DNA of 64,000 nucleotides from Catenulispora sp. GP43 (GTDB taxonomy: Bacteria > Actinomycetota > Actinomycetes > Streptomycetales > Catenulisporaceae), in NCBI RefSeq assembly GCF_041260665.1, contig NZ_JBGCCT010000041.1:1-64000 (forward strand), read 5' to 3'. Shown one piece after another: positions 18,934 through 26,669 of the stretch. The position numbers and the translations under genes were made by a program. Under the pieces are notes generated by a model. It did not search any database, was not told where the DNA came from, and saw only the letters and a program-made list of their open reading frames with translations. The first letter of the stretch is position 1. Each line of letters starts with the position of its first letter.

Positions 18934-19656
18934 ATGCGACTGAAATCCCCGGCCTCGACAGACGGCGCGACGGCGTCGTCCGCCGAGAAGCCCACCGCTT
19001 ACCGCACCATCGGCTCCCTTGGGACCGGTGCCCTGCTGGTGGTCTTCGGCGCGATCTTCCTGTTCGCGTTCGGCCTGAGTTCGGACAAGCACCCGGTCGG
19101 CTCCACGGTCGGGCTGCTGATGGTGGTCAGCGGCATAGTCGGCGGCCTCTACCCGGCCGCCTACAGCCACACCGACCGCCTGTCGATCCGCAACCCCTTC
19201 CGGCGCATCGACATCAGCTGGCCGCGCGTGGAGAACATCTCGGCGCGGCTGTCGATGGTGATCGAGACCGTCCCGGAGGAGGGCAAGGCGCGCAAGTTCA
19301 CGGTCTGGGCCATCCCGGTCTCCATGCACGAGCGCCGCAAGAACGACCGCGTGGTCGCCAAGAAGGTCCGCACGGCCCGCGCCGAGTCGGCCAAGCAGGC
19401 CGCCAGCGGCGGCGACCTGGCCGGCAGCGCGCTCGGTGCCGCCGGCTACGGCCGGCCCAAGACCCTGCGCGAGGACCCGGTCGAGACCATGGCCTTCGCC
19501 GACCAGGCGGTCGTGGAGATGCGCGACCGCAGGCGGATGTGCACGACGGCGATGGAGAAGGCGGCGCCGACCACGGTGACGTGGACCTGGTACACGGTGG
19601 TGCCGTTCGGTGTGAGCGTCGCGCTGCTGGTCGCGGCCGTCGTGGGGGCCTTCTGA
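18934..19656 (+). CDS. PH-like domain membrane protein
   Basis: Integral membrane protein (240 aa) of unknown role. Two membrane segments near the N terminus (about 28-50 and 57-78) are followed by a soluble beta-rich region (TDRLSIRNPFRRIDISWPRVENI) of the bacterial PH-like type. A charged insertion rich in Arg/Lys/Ala follows, and a last membrane segment lies at about 215-238. It stands alone between deoC and a TetR gene and converges with the latter with 13 bp between stops. CAGAAT 7 nt upstream of the ATG may be a -10 box. A PH-like protein next to deoC is, to my memory, also seen in Streptomyces. Confidence 0.78.
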   Translation: MRLKSPASTDGATASSAEKPTAYRTIGSLGTGALLVVFGAIFLFAFGLSSDKHPVGSTVGLLMVVSGIVGGLYPAAYSHTDRLSIRNPFRRIDISWPRVENISARLSMVIETVPEEGKARKFTVWAIPVSMHERRKNDRVVAKKVRTARAESAKQAASGGDLAGSALGAAGYGRPKTLREDPVETMAFADQAVVEMRDRRRMCTTAMEKAAPTTVTWTWYTVVPFGVSVALLVAAVVGAF

Positions 19657-19669
19657 TCCGAGGTGGGCC

Positions 19670-20353
19670 TCAGCCGGTGATCCGCGCCCCGATGCCGTCG
19701 AGCAGGAAGTCCAGCCCGATCCGGAAGGTCTCGTCGGCATCCAGGTGCGCGGCGTTCCGCACGACCGTGGCCAGCGCGGGGAACCGGCCCTCGGCGAAGG
19801 TGCGCGTCAGGTAGGGCCCGGTGGCGGCCTGCCACTGCTCCTGGTCCATCCCGGTGGCCCGTTCGGCGCGGCGCTCGGCGATCTCGCGGCGCACGGCGCC
19901 GATCACGTACGCCCGGACGGCGCTGATCACCGGCATGACGGCGTCCACCTCGACGGCGCCGCCGAGCCCGGAGACCACGGCCTCGCCGGTGGCCAGGGCG
20001 AGCGGGCCGAGCTGTGGCCGCCCGCCGATCAGGTCGGCCAGCCACTCGTGCCGGTGCACGGTGAGCCGTGTGCCCTCGGCGTACGAGCGCAGCACCTCCC
20101 GCCAGCCGTCGCCGTCCGGCCGGACCTCGGCGTGGACCGCGTCGACCATCAGGTCGAGCAGCTCGTCCTTGGTGTCGATGTAGCCGTAGAGCCGCATCGG
20201 CCCGACGTCCAGCACGCCGGCGACCTTGCGCAGCGACACCGCGGCCAGGCCGTCCGCGTCGGCCAGGCCGATCGCGGCCCGGACGATCCGCTCCCGGCTC
20301 AGCGGGGCCGGCGCCGGCCGGCTCGGCGGCTCCGGCCTCTCCCACACCACCAT
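19670..20353 (-). CDS. TetR-family repressor of the neighbouring monooxygenase
   Basis: Transcriptional repressor with an N-terminal TetR helix-turn-helix (SRERIVRAAIGLADADG, VSLRKVAGVLDVGPMRLYGY) and a ligand-binding domain of the Tet-repressor type. The start at 20353 (MVVWERPEP, 227 aa) is preferred over the longer frame to 20392, because TAAGGT ends 7 nt before this ATG and the longer version would extend into the operator region. It is divergent from the FAD monooxygenase, with two 13-bp palindromes in between that are very likely its operators. A small molecule that is substrate or analogue of the monooxygenase is the probable inducer. Confidence 0.88.
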   Translation of the reverse strand: MVVWERPEPPSRPAPAPLSRERIVRAAIGLADADGLAAVSLRKVAGVLDVGPMRLYGYIDTKDELLDLMVDAVHAEVRPDGDGWREVLRSYAEGTRLTVHRHEWLADLIGGRPQLGPLALATGEAVVSGLGGAVEVDAVMPVISAVRAYVIGAVRREIAERRAERATGMDQEQWQAATGPYLTRTFAEGRFPALATVVRNAAHLDADETFRIGLDFLLDGIGARITG

Positions 20354-20360
20354 GGCGCCG

Positions 20361-20366
20361 ACCTTA
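20361..20366 (-). promoter_or_regulatory. Predicted -10 box (TAAGGT) of the TetR gene
   Basis: On the minus strand TAAGGT ends 7 nt before the ATG at 20353. The TetR operators begin 27 bp upstream of it, so the repressor would also limit its own gene. Confidence 0.45.
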
Positions 20367-20392
20367 CAGCGGGTGAGCACGCCCGCCGTCAC

Positions 20393-20422
20393 GATACAGT
20401 GTATCGGCCAATACAGTGTATC
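20393..20422. promoter_or_regulatory. Twin palindromic operators for the TetR regulator
   Basis: GATACAGTGTATC at 20393-20405 is a perfect palindrome about a central G. The second copy at 20411-20421 repeats ATACAGTGTAT, and its centre is 17 bp from the first. They fill the space between the divergent TetR and monooxygenase genes, and the second lies directly before the GAGGAGG ribosome site, so a bound repressor would block the monooxygenase promoter. Confidence 0.85.
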
Positions 20423-20433
20423 GAGGAGGCGTC

Positions 20434-21543
20434 ATGGGAATCGCCGTGGTCGGAGCCGGCTTGGGCGGACTGGTCCTGGCCCGAGTACTGCACCTGCACG
20501 GGATCGAGGCCGTCGTGTACGAACGCGAAGCGTCGCGCGACGCACGCGGCCAGGGCGGCATGCTCGACATCCACTCCGGGCAGCGCGCCCTGCGCGAGGC
20601 CGGCCTGATCGACGCGTTCTTCGCGATCGCCCGCGGCGAGGGCCAGGACATGCGCCTCCTCGAACCGGACGGCACCCTGCTGCTCCAGGAGGACACCCCC
20701 GACGACGCCCCGCTCCTGCGCCCCGAGGTCGATCGCGCCGATCTGCGCGCACTGCTGCTGGACTCCCTCCCCGAGGGCACGGTGCGCTGGGGCCGCGCGT
20801 TCCGCTCCGCCGACAATGGCCTGCTGCACTTCGCCGACGGCAGCGACGCGCCCTACGGCCTCCTGGTCGGCGCCGACGGCGCGCAGTCCCGGGTCCGAGC
20901 CCTGCTCACCGACGCCCGCCCGGCGCACATCGGCAAGAACGTCGTCGAGATCGGCATCCCCGACATCGACCGCAGGTATCCCGACCTCGCGGCGATGGTC
21001 GGACGGGGCACCTACTGGGCCCTCGGCGACGGGATATCCCTGGCGGCACAACGCAATGGGGACGGCCGCGTCCGCATCGGAGTGAGCTTCTACAACACCC
21101 CCGAGGACTGGTTCGCCACCAGCGGAATCCCCTTCGAGGATCCGGCGGCGGCGAAGGCCCGGCTGATCGAACTCCTCCCCGGCTGGGACTCCCGGTTCGC
21201 AGCCCTGATCCAGGCCTGCGACGACACGGTCATGCCGCGGTCGATCAGCACCCTGCCAGTGGGCCTGACCTGGTCGTCGAGGCCGGACGTCACGCTGGTC
21301 GGCGACGCCGCGCACCTGATGCCGCCGACCGGGCAGGGCGCCAACCTGGCGATGCTCGACGGCGCCGTGCTCGGCCAGGCGCTGGCCGCGCACCCGGACG
21401 ACTTCGCTGCCGCTGTCGCGGAGTACGAACGCGAGATGTTCGAGCGCACCGGCGCCGCCGCGCGGAGGTCCGCGGAGATGCACGAGATGCTGTCGTCGCC
21501 CGACGCCGCCCGGAAGCTGCTGGCGTTCTTCCAGCCGGGGTGA
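20434..21543 (+). CDS. FAD-dependent monooxygenase, TetX-like
   Basis: Class A flavin monooxygenase (369 aa) that hydroxylates an aromatic or polyketide-like substrate using NAD(P)H and O2. Visible motifs are the dinucleotide fold GAGLGGLVLARVL, the RGQGGMLDIHSG region typical of TetX relatives, a GADGAQSRVR (DG) motif and GDAAHLMPPTGQGANLAMLDG for the FAD phosphates. The ATG at 20434 has GAGGAGG 5 nt upstream. The divergent TetR gene and operators suggest induction by the compound it modifies. Inactivation of a tetracycline or a related antibiotic is possible, but substrate cannot be read from the sequence. Confidence 0.9.
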   Translation: MGIAVVGAGLGGLVLARVLHLHGIEAVVYEREASRDARGQGGMLDIHSGQRALREAGLIDAFFAIARGEGQDMRLLEPDGTLLLQEDTPDDAPLLRPEVDRADLRALLLDSLPEGTVRWGRAFRSADNGLLHFADGSDAPYGLLVGADGAQSRVRALLTDARPAHIGKNVVEIGIPDIDRRYPDLAAMVGRGTYWALGDGISLAAQRNGDGRVRIGVSFYNTPEDWFATSGIPFEDPAAAKARLIELLPGWDSRFAALIQACDDTVMPRSISTLPVGLTWSSRPDVTLVGDAAHLMPPTGQGANLAMLDGAVLGQALAAHPDDFAAAVAEYEREMFERTGAAARRSAEMHEMLSSPDAARKLLAFFQPG

Positions 21544-21555
21544 GAGTTCTGCGCC

Positions 21556-21603
21556 CTCAGTCGCTCAGCTGCTCAGCTGCCCAGTTGCTCAGCTGCCCAG
21601 CTC
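21556..21603. repeat. Six 8-bp CTCAGCTG-like tandem units at a convergent junction
   Basis: Six consecutive 8-bp units (CTCAGTCG, CTCAGCTG twice, CCCAGTTG, CTCAGCTG, CCCAGCTC) lie between the convergent monooxygenase and oxidoreductase genes and run over the stop codon of the latter (21589-21591). A related 8-bp repeat lies at 39525-39548. Confidence 0.85.
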
Positions 21604-22617
21604 CCACTCGACGTGCGGCGACAGCGCCCGGAGGAAGTCGGCGGCGTCGAACATCGCGCCGGCGGAGGCGATGCCGGTCGTCCTGGTCCGGCCGGTGAGG
21701 ATCCGCTCGACCGCCTCCACCGCGAGCGGCGCGCTGACGGCGTAGATGTCCTGGCCGGCGGCCGTGGCGCGGCGTTCGACACCGTCGCGGCGCAGGACCA
21801 CGTCGACCAGGAAGGTCTGCGCCGAGCGGCCGCGGTCGTCGACCGGCGCCGGTGCGGGCGTCTCCGGCGCCGCGAGTTCGGCGGCTGCCTTGGCGGTCAA
21901 GTAGGTGCGGACTTCCGGGATCGGCAGGTGGCTCGGGATGGTGACGGCGTCGGCGAGGGTGAACTCGGTGACCGGGCTGGAACCCAGCGGCTCCGGGAAC
22001 GGCCAGGGCACAACCTGAGGCTGCTCGTCGTGGTAGGCGAGCTGTCCGCCGGTGAAGCGGACGCGGCGGCCTCCGCGCCGCTCGCGCGAGACCACGCCCG
22101 ATCCCCGCGTTCCGGGAGTGGGGTGCCAGCTGCTCAGTCCGTAGGCGACGTGGGCTTCGTCGGCCTCCGTCCAGTCGCCCATCGCGACGGTCGCCAGCAT
22201 GTCCGCCAGGCCGCCGTAGAACGCCATCGCCGGCACCACGGCGACGCCGGCCTCGCGCGCCTGCTCGGCGGACTCGGCGAAGGTGTCGGCGTTCGCTTCG
22301 ATCTCGGCCGCCACGTCGACGTACGGGATGCCGGCCCGCAGTGCCGCGGCGAGCACCGGGGCGGCGGTCGCGGCGAACGGCCCGGCACAGTTGATCACCG
22401 CGTCCGCGTCCTTGAGCATGCGGTCCAGGGCGTCCGGGTCGTCGACGGAGGCCGGCCGGGTCTCGAGCCGGGGGTCATCGGCTGCGAGTTCGTGAAGCTT
22501 CGCCTCGTCGCGGCCTGCCGGGATCGGACGGTATCCGCGGTCGCGCAACTCCGAGAGCATGAACCGTCCGGTATGCCCGTAGGCCCCGTACACCACTACA
22601 CCCTGCGTCGATCCCAT
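21589..22617 (-). CDS. Saccharopine dehydrogenase-like NAD(P)-binding oxidoreductase
   Basis: Putative NAD(P)H-dependent oxidoreductase (342 aa) with an N-terminal Rossmann fold marked by VVYGAYGHTGRFMLSEL, then NCAGPFAATAAPVLAAAL and YVDVAAEIEAN as in the saccharopine dehydrogenase-like and trans-acting enoyl reductase group. The ATG at 22617 has AAGGGGAG upstream and is preferred to the longer frame. It shares direction with the AraC regulator gene upstream, 90 bp apart. The substrate is unknown. Relatives in actinobacteria act on lipids or polyketides. Confidence 0.8.
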   Translation of the reverse strand: MGSTQGVVVYGAYGHTGRFMLSELRDRGYRPIPAGRDEAKLHELAADDPRLETRPASVDDPDALDRMLKDADAVINCAGPFAATAAPVLAAALRAGIPYVDVAAEIEANADTFAESAEQAREAGVAVVPAMAFYGGLADMLATVAMGDWTEADEAHVAYGLSSWHPTPGTRGSGVVSRERRGGRRVRFTGGQLAYHDEQPQVVPWPFPEPLGSSPVTEFTLADAVTIPSHLPIPEVRTYLTAKAAAELAAPETPAPAPVDDRGRSAQTFLVDVVLRRDGVERRATAAGQDIYAVSAPLAVEAVERILTGRTRTTGIASAGAMFDAADFLRALSPHVEWELGS

Positions 22618-22707
22618 GATCTCCCCTTCGATTCGGTTGATCCACGCTATAGCGGGCCGCAGGGCCGGCCAGAGGACCGAACACGCCAAAAAAGGGGACC
22701 GAAGACG

Positions 22708-23718
22708 TCAGCCTTCCCGCAGCAGCGACGGCACACTCCCGTGCCGCCGTTGCACGGCACGCCGATAGGCGCGCGCGTCGCTGTAGCCGAGGCGCACCGC
22801 GACCGAACTGACCGGCAGCGCGGTGTCCCGCAGCAGCGCCATTTCCCGCTGGCTTCGCAGCCGGTCGAGCTCGCGGCGCCAGCTGGTCGCGTTGTCTTCC
22901 AACCGCCGTTGCAGGGTGCGCGGACTGAGCGCCAGGCGGTGCGCCACTCCCGACAGCGACGCAGCGTCCTGCTCCGCTGCCGCTGCGAGTGCGATCCGGA
23001 AGGCGTCGATCCACTGCGCGACCGGCCTGGCGGCGGCGAGTGTGAGATCGGCGTGCCGGGTCAGGAGTGCCCCGAGTCCCGGCTGGGATTCCGGCAGCGG
23101 TGCGCGAAGGTCGTTGTCCCGAAAGGTGATCGCGGTGTCCGGCGCCCCGAAATCGATGTCCCTGGTGCCCAGTGCGGTGTAGAGGGCTCGCGGATCCTTC
23201 GGCGCCTGCTGCCGGAACGTCATGCGCAGCGGGAGGACCGGCCGGCGTGCGGCCTCGCGCATCCGGCGCAGATACAGCGCGACGGCGAAGACCTCGACGG
23301 CCTCGACCACCTCCGGCACCGCCGCACCGCTGGAGTGTCGCAGGATCCTGCGATCGCCGTCGGGCAGGAGCGCGGCCCGCTCCGCCGCCGGGTCGCCGAC
23401 CGCGGGCAGGTAGGCGATCACGCGCTCGGTGGTCTCCAGGAGGTTCGCGCCTGCGGCGAACATGTAGTCCCACGCACCGAGGCTGCCCAACGCGCTGGAC
23501 TCGACCACCAGCGCGCCGACCGCGCTGCCCCGGCCGGCCGAGATCAGCTGCTCCCACAAGGCGTTCATGGTCCCGGTGGAGACCCGGGCCAGGTCGTCGG
23601 CGAGCACCTCGGGGGCGAGATCGGGCCGGTCGGCGAACCGCGCCGGATCGGCTCCGCTGTCGTGGACCGCGGCCAGTACGAGCCGCGCGAGGTGGGCGGA
23701 CACCGAGCCTTCGGACAC
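22708..23718 (-). CDS. AraC-family transcriptional regulator
   Basis: Regulator of 336 aa with a long N-terminal effector domain of the OruR/arabinose-binding-like type and a C-terminal AraC helix-turn-helix pair (LSGVAHRLALSPRTLQRRL and VSSVAVRLGYSDARAYRRAV). The GTG at 23718 follows a TACTGT box by 6 nt. It is likely to control the oxidoreductase gene immediately downstream on the same strand, with which it may form a two-gene unit. The inducer is not predictable. Confidence 0.88.
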   Translation of the reverse strand: MSEGSVSAHLARLVLAAVHDSGADPARFADRPDLAPEVLADDLARVSTGTMNALWEQLISAGRGSAVGALVVESSALGSLGAWDYMFAAGANLLETTERVIAYLPAVGDPAAERAALLPDGDRRILRHSSGAAVPEVVEAVEVFAVALYLRRMREAARRPVLPLRMTFRQQAPKDPRALYTALGTRDIDFGAPDTAITFRDNDLRAPLPESQPGLGALLTRHADLTLAAARPVAQWIDAFRIALAAAAEQDAASLSGVAHRLALSPRTLQRRLEDNATSWRRELDRLRSQREMALLRDTALPVSSVAVRLGYSDARAYRRAVQRRHGSVPSLLREG

Positions 23719-23724
23719 GGCTGA

Positions 23725-23730
23725 ACAGTA
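23725..23730 (-). promoter_or_regulatory. Predicted -10 box (TACTGT), leaderless AraC-regulator gene
   Basis: On the minus strand TACTGT ends 6 nt before the GTG at 23718, and there is no Shine-Dalgarno. Confidence 0.5.
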
Positions 23731-23828
23731 GCGGACCGCTGGGCCGCTGGTCAGGGGTGCGCGGCTGCGGGGATCAGGCCCGGCTCACGATGACGCGGCC
23801 GCTGGCCGTCGGCGGCCGTGACGGCCGG

Positions 23829-23884
23829 CCGGACGGACGGGCGGGCGGGCGGACGGGCGGGCGGGCGGACGGACGGACGGACGG
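23829..23884. repeat. GACG/GCGG tetranucleotide repeat
   Basis: About 13 tandem tetranucleotides of the forms GACG and GCGG fill 23829-23884 in the gap between the phosphohexomutase stop and the AraC gene. A hairpin follows at once. The order GGAC / GGGC is patchy, as expected from slippage. Confidence 0.8.
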
Positions 23885-23913
23885 CATCGGTGTGCTGATA
23901 AGCGCCGATGCCG
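23882..23913 (-). terminator. Hairpin beyond the phosphohexomutase gene
   Basis: CGGCATCGG (23882-23890) and CCGATGCCG (23905-23913) pair over 9 bp with a 14-nt loop, about 57 nt past the mutase stop on the minus strand. Confidence 0.55.
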
Positions 23914-23947
23914 CCCGACAGGTGTGACTGATTCAGGCGGGCTGCCC

Positions 23948-23980
23948 GAACCTAAGCGAACTACTGAACCTAAGCGAACT
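23948..23980. repeat. 18-bp duplication across the mutase stop codon
   Basis: GAACCTAAGCGAACT occurs at 23948-23962 and 23966-23980. The duplication includes the last codons and the TAG stop of the phosphohexomutase gene, so the gene end is present twice. Confidence 0.8.
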
Positions 23981-25685
23981 GCGCGAACCACTCGTCGAGG
24001 CCGGCCCGCACCGCCGCGATCCGCTCCACCACCGGCGAGCGGTCCGCGGCCGCGCGGTCGCCGAGCTCGATGTAGCACTTGAGCTTGGGCTCGGTGCCGC
24101 TCGGGCGGACCGCGATCCAGCCGTTCTCCAAGGCCAGCCGCAGGCCCTGCTCCGGCGGGAGCGCCGTGCCGTTCGCGGACAGGTCGCCGACCTCGGTCAC
24201 CGCGACCCCGCCGAGTGCGGCCGGCGGGTTCCGGCGCATCGCGCGCATCATCGTCTGGATCTGCTCGGGGTCGTCGCTGCGGATCGACAGCTGCGTGGTG
24301 ACCAGGTTGCCGGTGACGGTGTCGACCTCGGCGAGGTAGTCCAGCAGCGTCCGGCCGCCGGCCTTCAGGCTCGCGGCCATGAGCGCGGCGGTCAGCGCGG
24401 CGGTGATCCCGTCCTTGTCCTTCACGTGCGAGGGATCGACGCAGTAGCCGATCGCCTCCTCGTAGCCGTAGGCCAGGTCCGGCACCTTCGAGAGCCACTT
24501 GAAGCCGGTCAGGGTGCGCGCGTAGTCGACCTTCGCCTCGTCGGCGATGGCCGCCAGGCCTTCGGAGGAGACGATCGAGGTGGCGAACGTCCCGGAGGCG
24601 CCGGGCTTGTTCGCCAGGCTCATGCCCAACATCAGCCCGACGTCGTCCCCCGACAGCCGGCGCCATCCGCCCGGCGCGGCCTTGTCGGGCACGGCCAGGG
24701 CCATCCGGTCGGCGTCCGGGTCGTTGGCGATGATGAGGTCGGCGTCGTGCTCCGCGGCGAGGGCGAAGGCCAGGTCCAGCGCGCCGGGCTCCTCCGGGTT
24801 GGGGAACGAGACCGTCGGGAAGTCCGGGTCGGGCTTCTGCTGCTCCGGAACGCTGATCGGCTCGGCGAACCCGGCGTTCGTCAGGACCCTGCGGGCCAGT
24901 TCGTAGCCGACTCCGTGCATCGCCGTGTAGACGTACTTCAGCTCGAGGTCGGGGGCCGGCGGCAGCAGTTCCTTCGAGCGTGCCACGTAGGCGTCGACCA
25001 CCGATTCCTCGATGACCTGCGCGTCGGCGACCGTCCCGCGCGGCACGTCCGCCAGCGCGCCGACCGCGTCGATCTTCGCGGCGATCAGCGTGTCGTTCGG
25101 CGTCGTGATCTGCGAGCCGTCGCCGAGGTAGACCTTGTAGCCGTTGTCCCGCGCCGGGTTGTGGCTCGCGGTGACCATCACGCCGGCCTTCGCGCCGAGC
25201 GCCAGCACGCTGTACGCCAGCATCGGCGTCGGCAGCTCGCGCGGCATCAGGTACGGCCGGTGCCCGGCGCCGAGCATCACCTCGGCGGTGTCCTCGGCGA
25301 AGCGCCGCGAGTTGTGCCGGGCGTCGTAGCCGATCGCCACGACCTGGCCGGTGCCGTGCTGCTCGGTCACGAACGCGGCCAGGCCCGCGGCGGCGCGCAG
25401 CACCGTCACGCGGTTCATCCGGTTCGGGCCCGCGCCGAGTTCGCCGCGCAGGCCGGCGGTGCCGAACTGCAGGCGGCCGTCGAAGCGGTCCTCCAGGTAG
25501 CCGTAGGCCACCGAGTCGCCGGACTCGGCCGCCTCCAGCAGGCCGGTCAGCTCGGTGCGGGTCGCCGGGTCCGGGTCCTCGGCCAGCCAGGCGCGGGCGG
25601 CGGCGAACAGCGCCTCGCTGATCGCGGTGCCGGTGCTGGTGCCGGTACCAGTGCTCGTGCTGGTGTGGTCGGTGCTCTGCGTCAT
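23970..25685 (-). CDS. Phosphomannomutase/phosphoglucomutase-family phosphohexomutase
   Basis: Alpha-D-phosphohexomutase (571 aa) moving a phosphate between C1 and C6 (or C1 and C5 of pentoses). The phosphoserine loop TASHNPARDNGYKVY, the metal loop NDPDADRM and the phosphate-binding RPSGTEPKLKCY are intact. The ATG at 25685 has a GGAAGGGGAC ribosome site. The N terminus before residue 20 is a Ser/Thr/Gly repeat encoded by degenerate hexamers (about 25625-25680). It is adjacent to the purine nucleoside phosphorylase in the same direction, as pmmB and deoD are in Mycobacterium. A phosphopentomutase-like function in nucleoside breakdown is thus possible but not shown. Confidence 0.9.
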   Translation of the reverse strand: MTQSTDHTSTSTGTGTSTGTAISEALFAAARAWLAEDPDPATRTELTGLLEAAESGDSVAYGYLEDRFDGRLQFGTAGLRGELGAGPNRMNRVTVLRAAAGLAAFVTEQHGTGQVVAIGYDARHNSRRFAEDTAEVMLGAGHRPYLMPRELPTPMLAYSVLALGAKAGVMVTASHNPARDNGYKVYLGDGSQITTPNDTLIAAKIDAVGALADVPRGTVADAQVIEESVVDAYVARSKELLPPAPDLELKYVYTAMHGVGYELARRVLTNAGFAEPISVPEQQKPDPDFPTVSFPNPEEPGALDLAFALAAEHDADLIIANDPDADRMALAVPDKAAPGGWRRLSGDDVGLMLGMSLANKPGASGTFATSIVSSEGLAAIADEAKVDYARTLTGFKWLSKVPDLAYGYEEAIGYCVDPSHVKDKDGITAALTAALMAASLKAGGRTLLDYLAEVDTVTGNLVTTQLSIRSDDPEQIQTMMRAMRRNPPAALGGVAVTEVGDLSANGTALPPEQGLRLALENGWIAVRPSGTEPKLKCYIELGDRAAADRSPVVERIAAVRAGLDEWFAQFA

Positions 25686-25705
25686 CGCGTCCCCTTCCGG
25701 GCCGG

Positions 25706-26515
25706 TCAGATCTTTTCGACGATGCCCTGCAGCAACGTCCCCAGGGACGCCGCCGACGCCGCGCCGGTCTCCGTGACCTCGGCGTGCGACAGCGGCTGGC
25801 CGGTCATGCCGGCGGCGAGGTTGGTCACCAGGGAGATACCCATGACCTCGGCCCCCGCCTCGCGGGCCGCGATCGCCTCCAGTGCCGTGGACATGCCGAC
25901 CAGGTCGGCGCCCCAGCCGCGGAACATGCGGATCTCGGCGGGCGTCTCGTAGTGCGGGCCGCGCAGCGCCAGGTAGACGCCCTCGGCCAGGGACGGGTCG
26001 ACGGTGCGGGCCAGCGTGCGCAGCCGCTCGGAGTACAGGTCGGTGAGGTCCACGAACCGCGCCCCGACGATCGGCGACTCGCTCTGCAGGTTCAGGTGGT
26101 CGCTGATCAGGACCGGCTGCCCGGCGCGCATGTCCGAGCGCAGGCCGCCGCAGCCGTTGGTGAGCACGACGGTCTTCACGCCGTTGGCCACCGCGGTGCG
26201 CACGCCGTGCGCCACCGAGGCCACGCCGCGGCCCTCGTACAAGTGGGTGCGGCCCAGGAACACCAGCACCTTGTTGCCACCGACGGTCACCGAGCGCACC
26301 TTGCCCGCGTGCCCGACGACCCCGGACGCGGCGAAGCCGGGCAGGTCGCCGACCGGCGCCTCCCAGTCGGGGGTGCCGAGCCCGTCGGCGGCCTCGGCCC
26401 ACCCGGAGCCCATGACCACGGCGACGTCGTGCCGCCCGGCCAGCTCGGTGAGGCGGGCGGCGGCCGTCTCGGCCAGCCGGTAGGGGTCCTGGGGGGCGTC
26501 AGCGCTGTTCGTCAC
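25706..26515 (-). CDS. Purine nucleoside phosphorylase (trimeric type)
   Basis: Cleaves inosine and guanosine with phosphate to the base and ribose-1-phosphate. The 269-residue product has VVMGSGW, the phosphate and sugar site GRTHLYEG, LTNGCGGL, GPHYETPAEIRM and GMSTALEAIAA, the marks of the low-molecular-mass trimeric class. The GTG at 26515 is preceded by a TACGCT box at 6 nt and no Shine-Dalgarno. The mutase gene follows after 20 bp. It takes inosine from adenosine deaminase and so completes the purine branch of the catabolic set in this window. Confidence 0.94.
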   Translation of the reverse strand: MTNSADAPQDPYRLAETAAARLTELAGRHDVAVVMGSGWAEAADGLGTPDWEAPVGDLPGFAASGVVGHAGKVRSVTVGGNKVLVFLGRTHLYEGRGVASVAHGVRTAVANGVKTVVLTNGCGGLRSDMRAGQPVLISDHLNLQSESPIVGARFVDLTDLYSERLRTLARTVDPSLAEGVYLALRGPHYETPAEIRMFRGWGADLVGMSTALEAIAAREAGAEVMGISLVTNLAAGMTGQPLSHAEVTETGAASAASLGTLLQGIVEKI

Positions 26516-26521
26516 CTGGTG

Positions 26522-26527
26522 AGCGTA
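26522..26527 (-). promoter_or_regulatory. Predicted -10 box (TACGCT), leaderless PNP transcript
   Basis: On the minus strand TACGCT ends 6 nt before the GTG at 26515. Confidence 0.5.
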
Positions 26528-26596
26528 CAGCGCCGGATCATCGGAGGGCGGGCGGCGGTGCCCCGGTGCCGGCAGATCGCCGCCCTCGGAGCGCCG

Positions 26597-26652
26597 CCGT
26601 CAGACAACTACCGTCAGACAACTACCGTCAGACGACTACCGTCAGACAGCTG
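26597..26652. repeat. Four 14-bp tandem units after the MFS gene
   Basis: Four units of CCGTCAGACAACTA, the last two with one and three changes, lie 18 bp beyond the stop of the MFS gene (minus strand) and about 70 bp before the PNP promoter. A further partial CCGTCAGAC copy follows. The units are contiguous, with no spacers, so this is not a CRISPR array. Confidence 0.9.
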
Positions 26653-26669
26653 CCGCCGGACCGCCGCCG

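Noticed and set aside
26597-26652. CRISPR array
   Set aside because: The 14-bp units are directly adjacent and no spacer separates them. The 18-bp array at 56731-56838 fails for the same reason.
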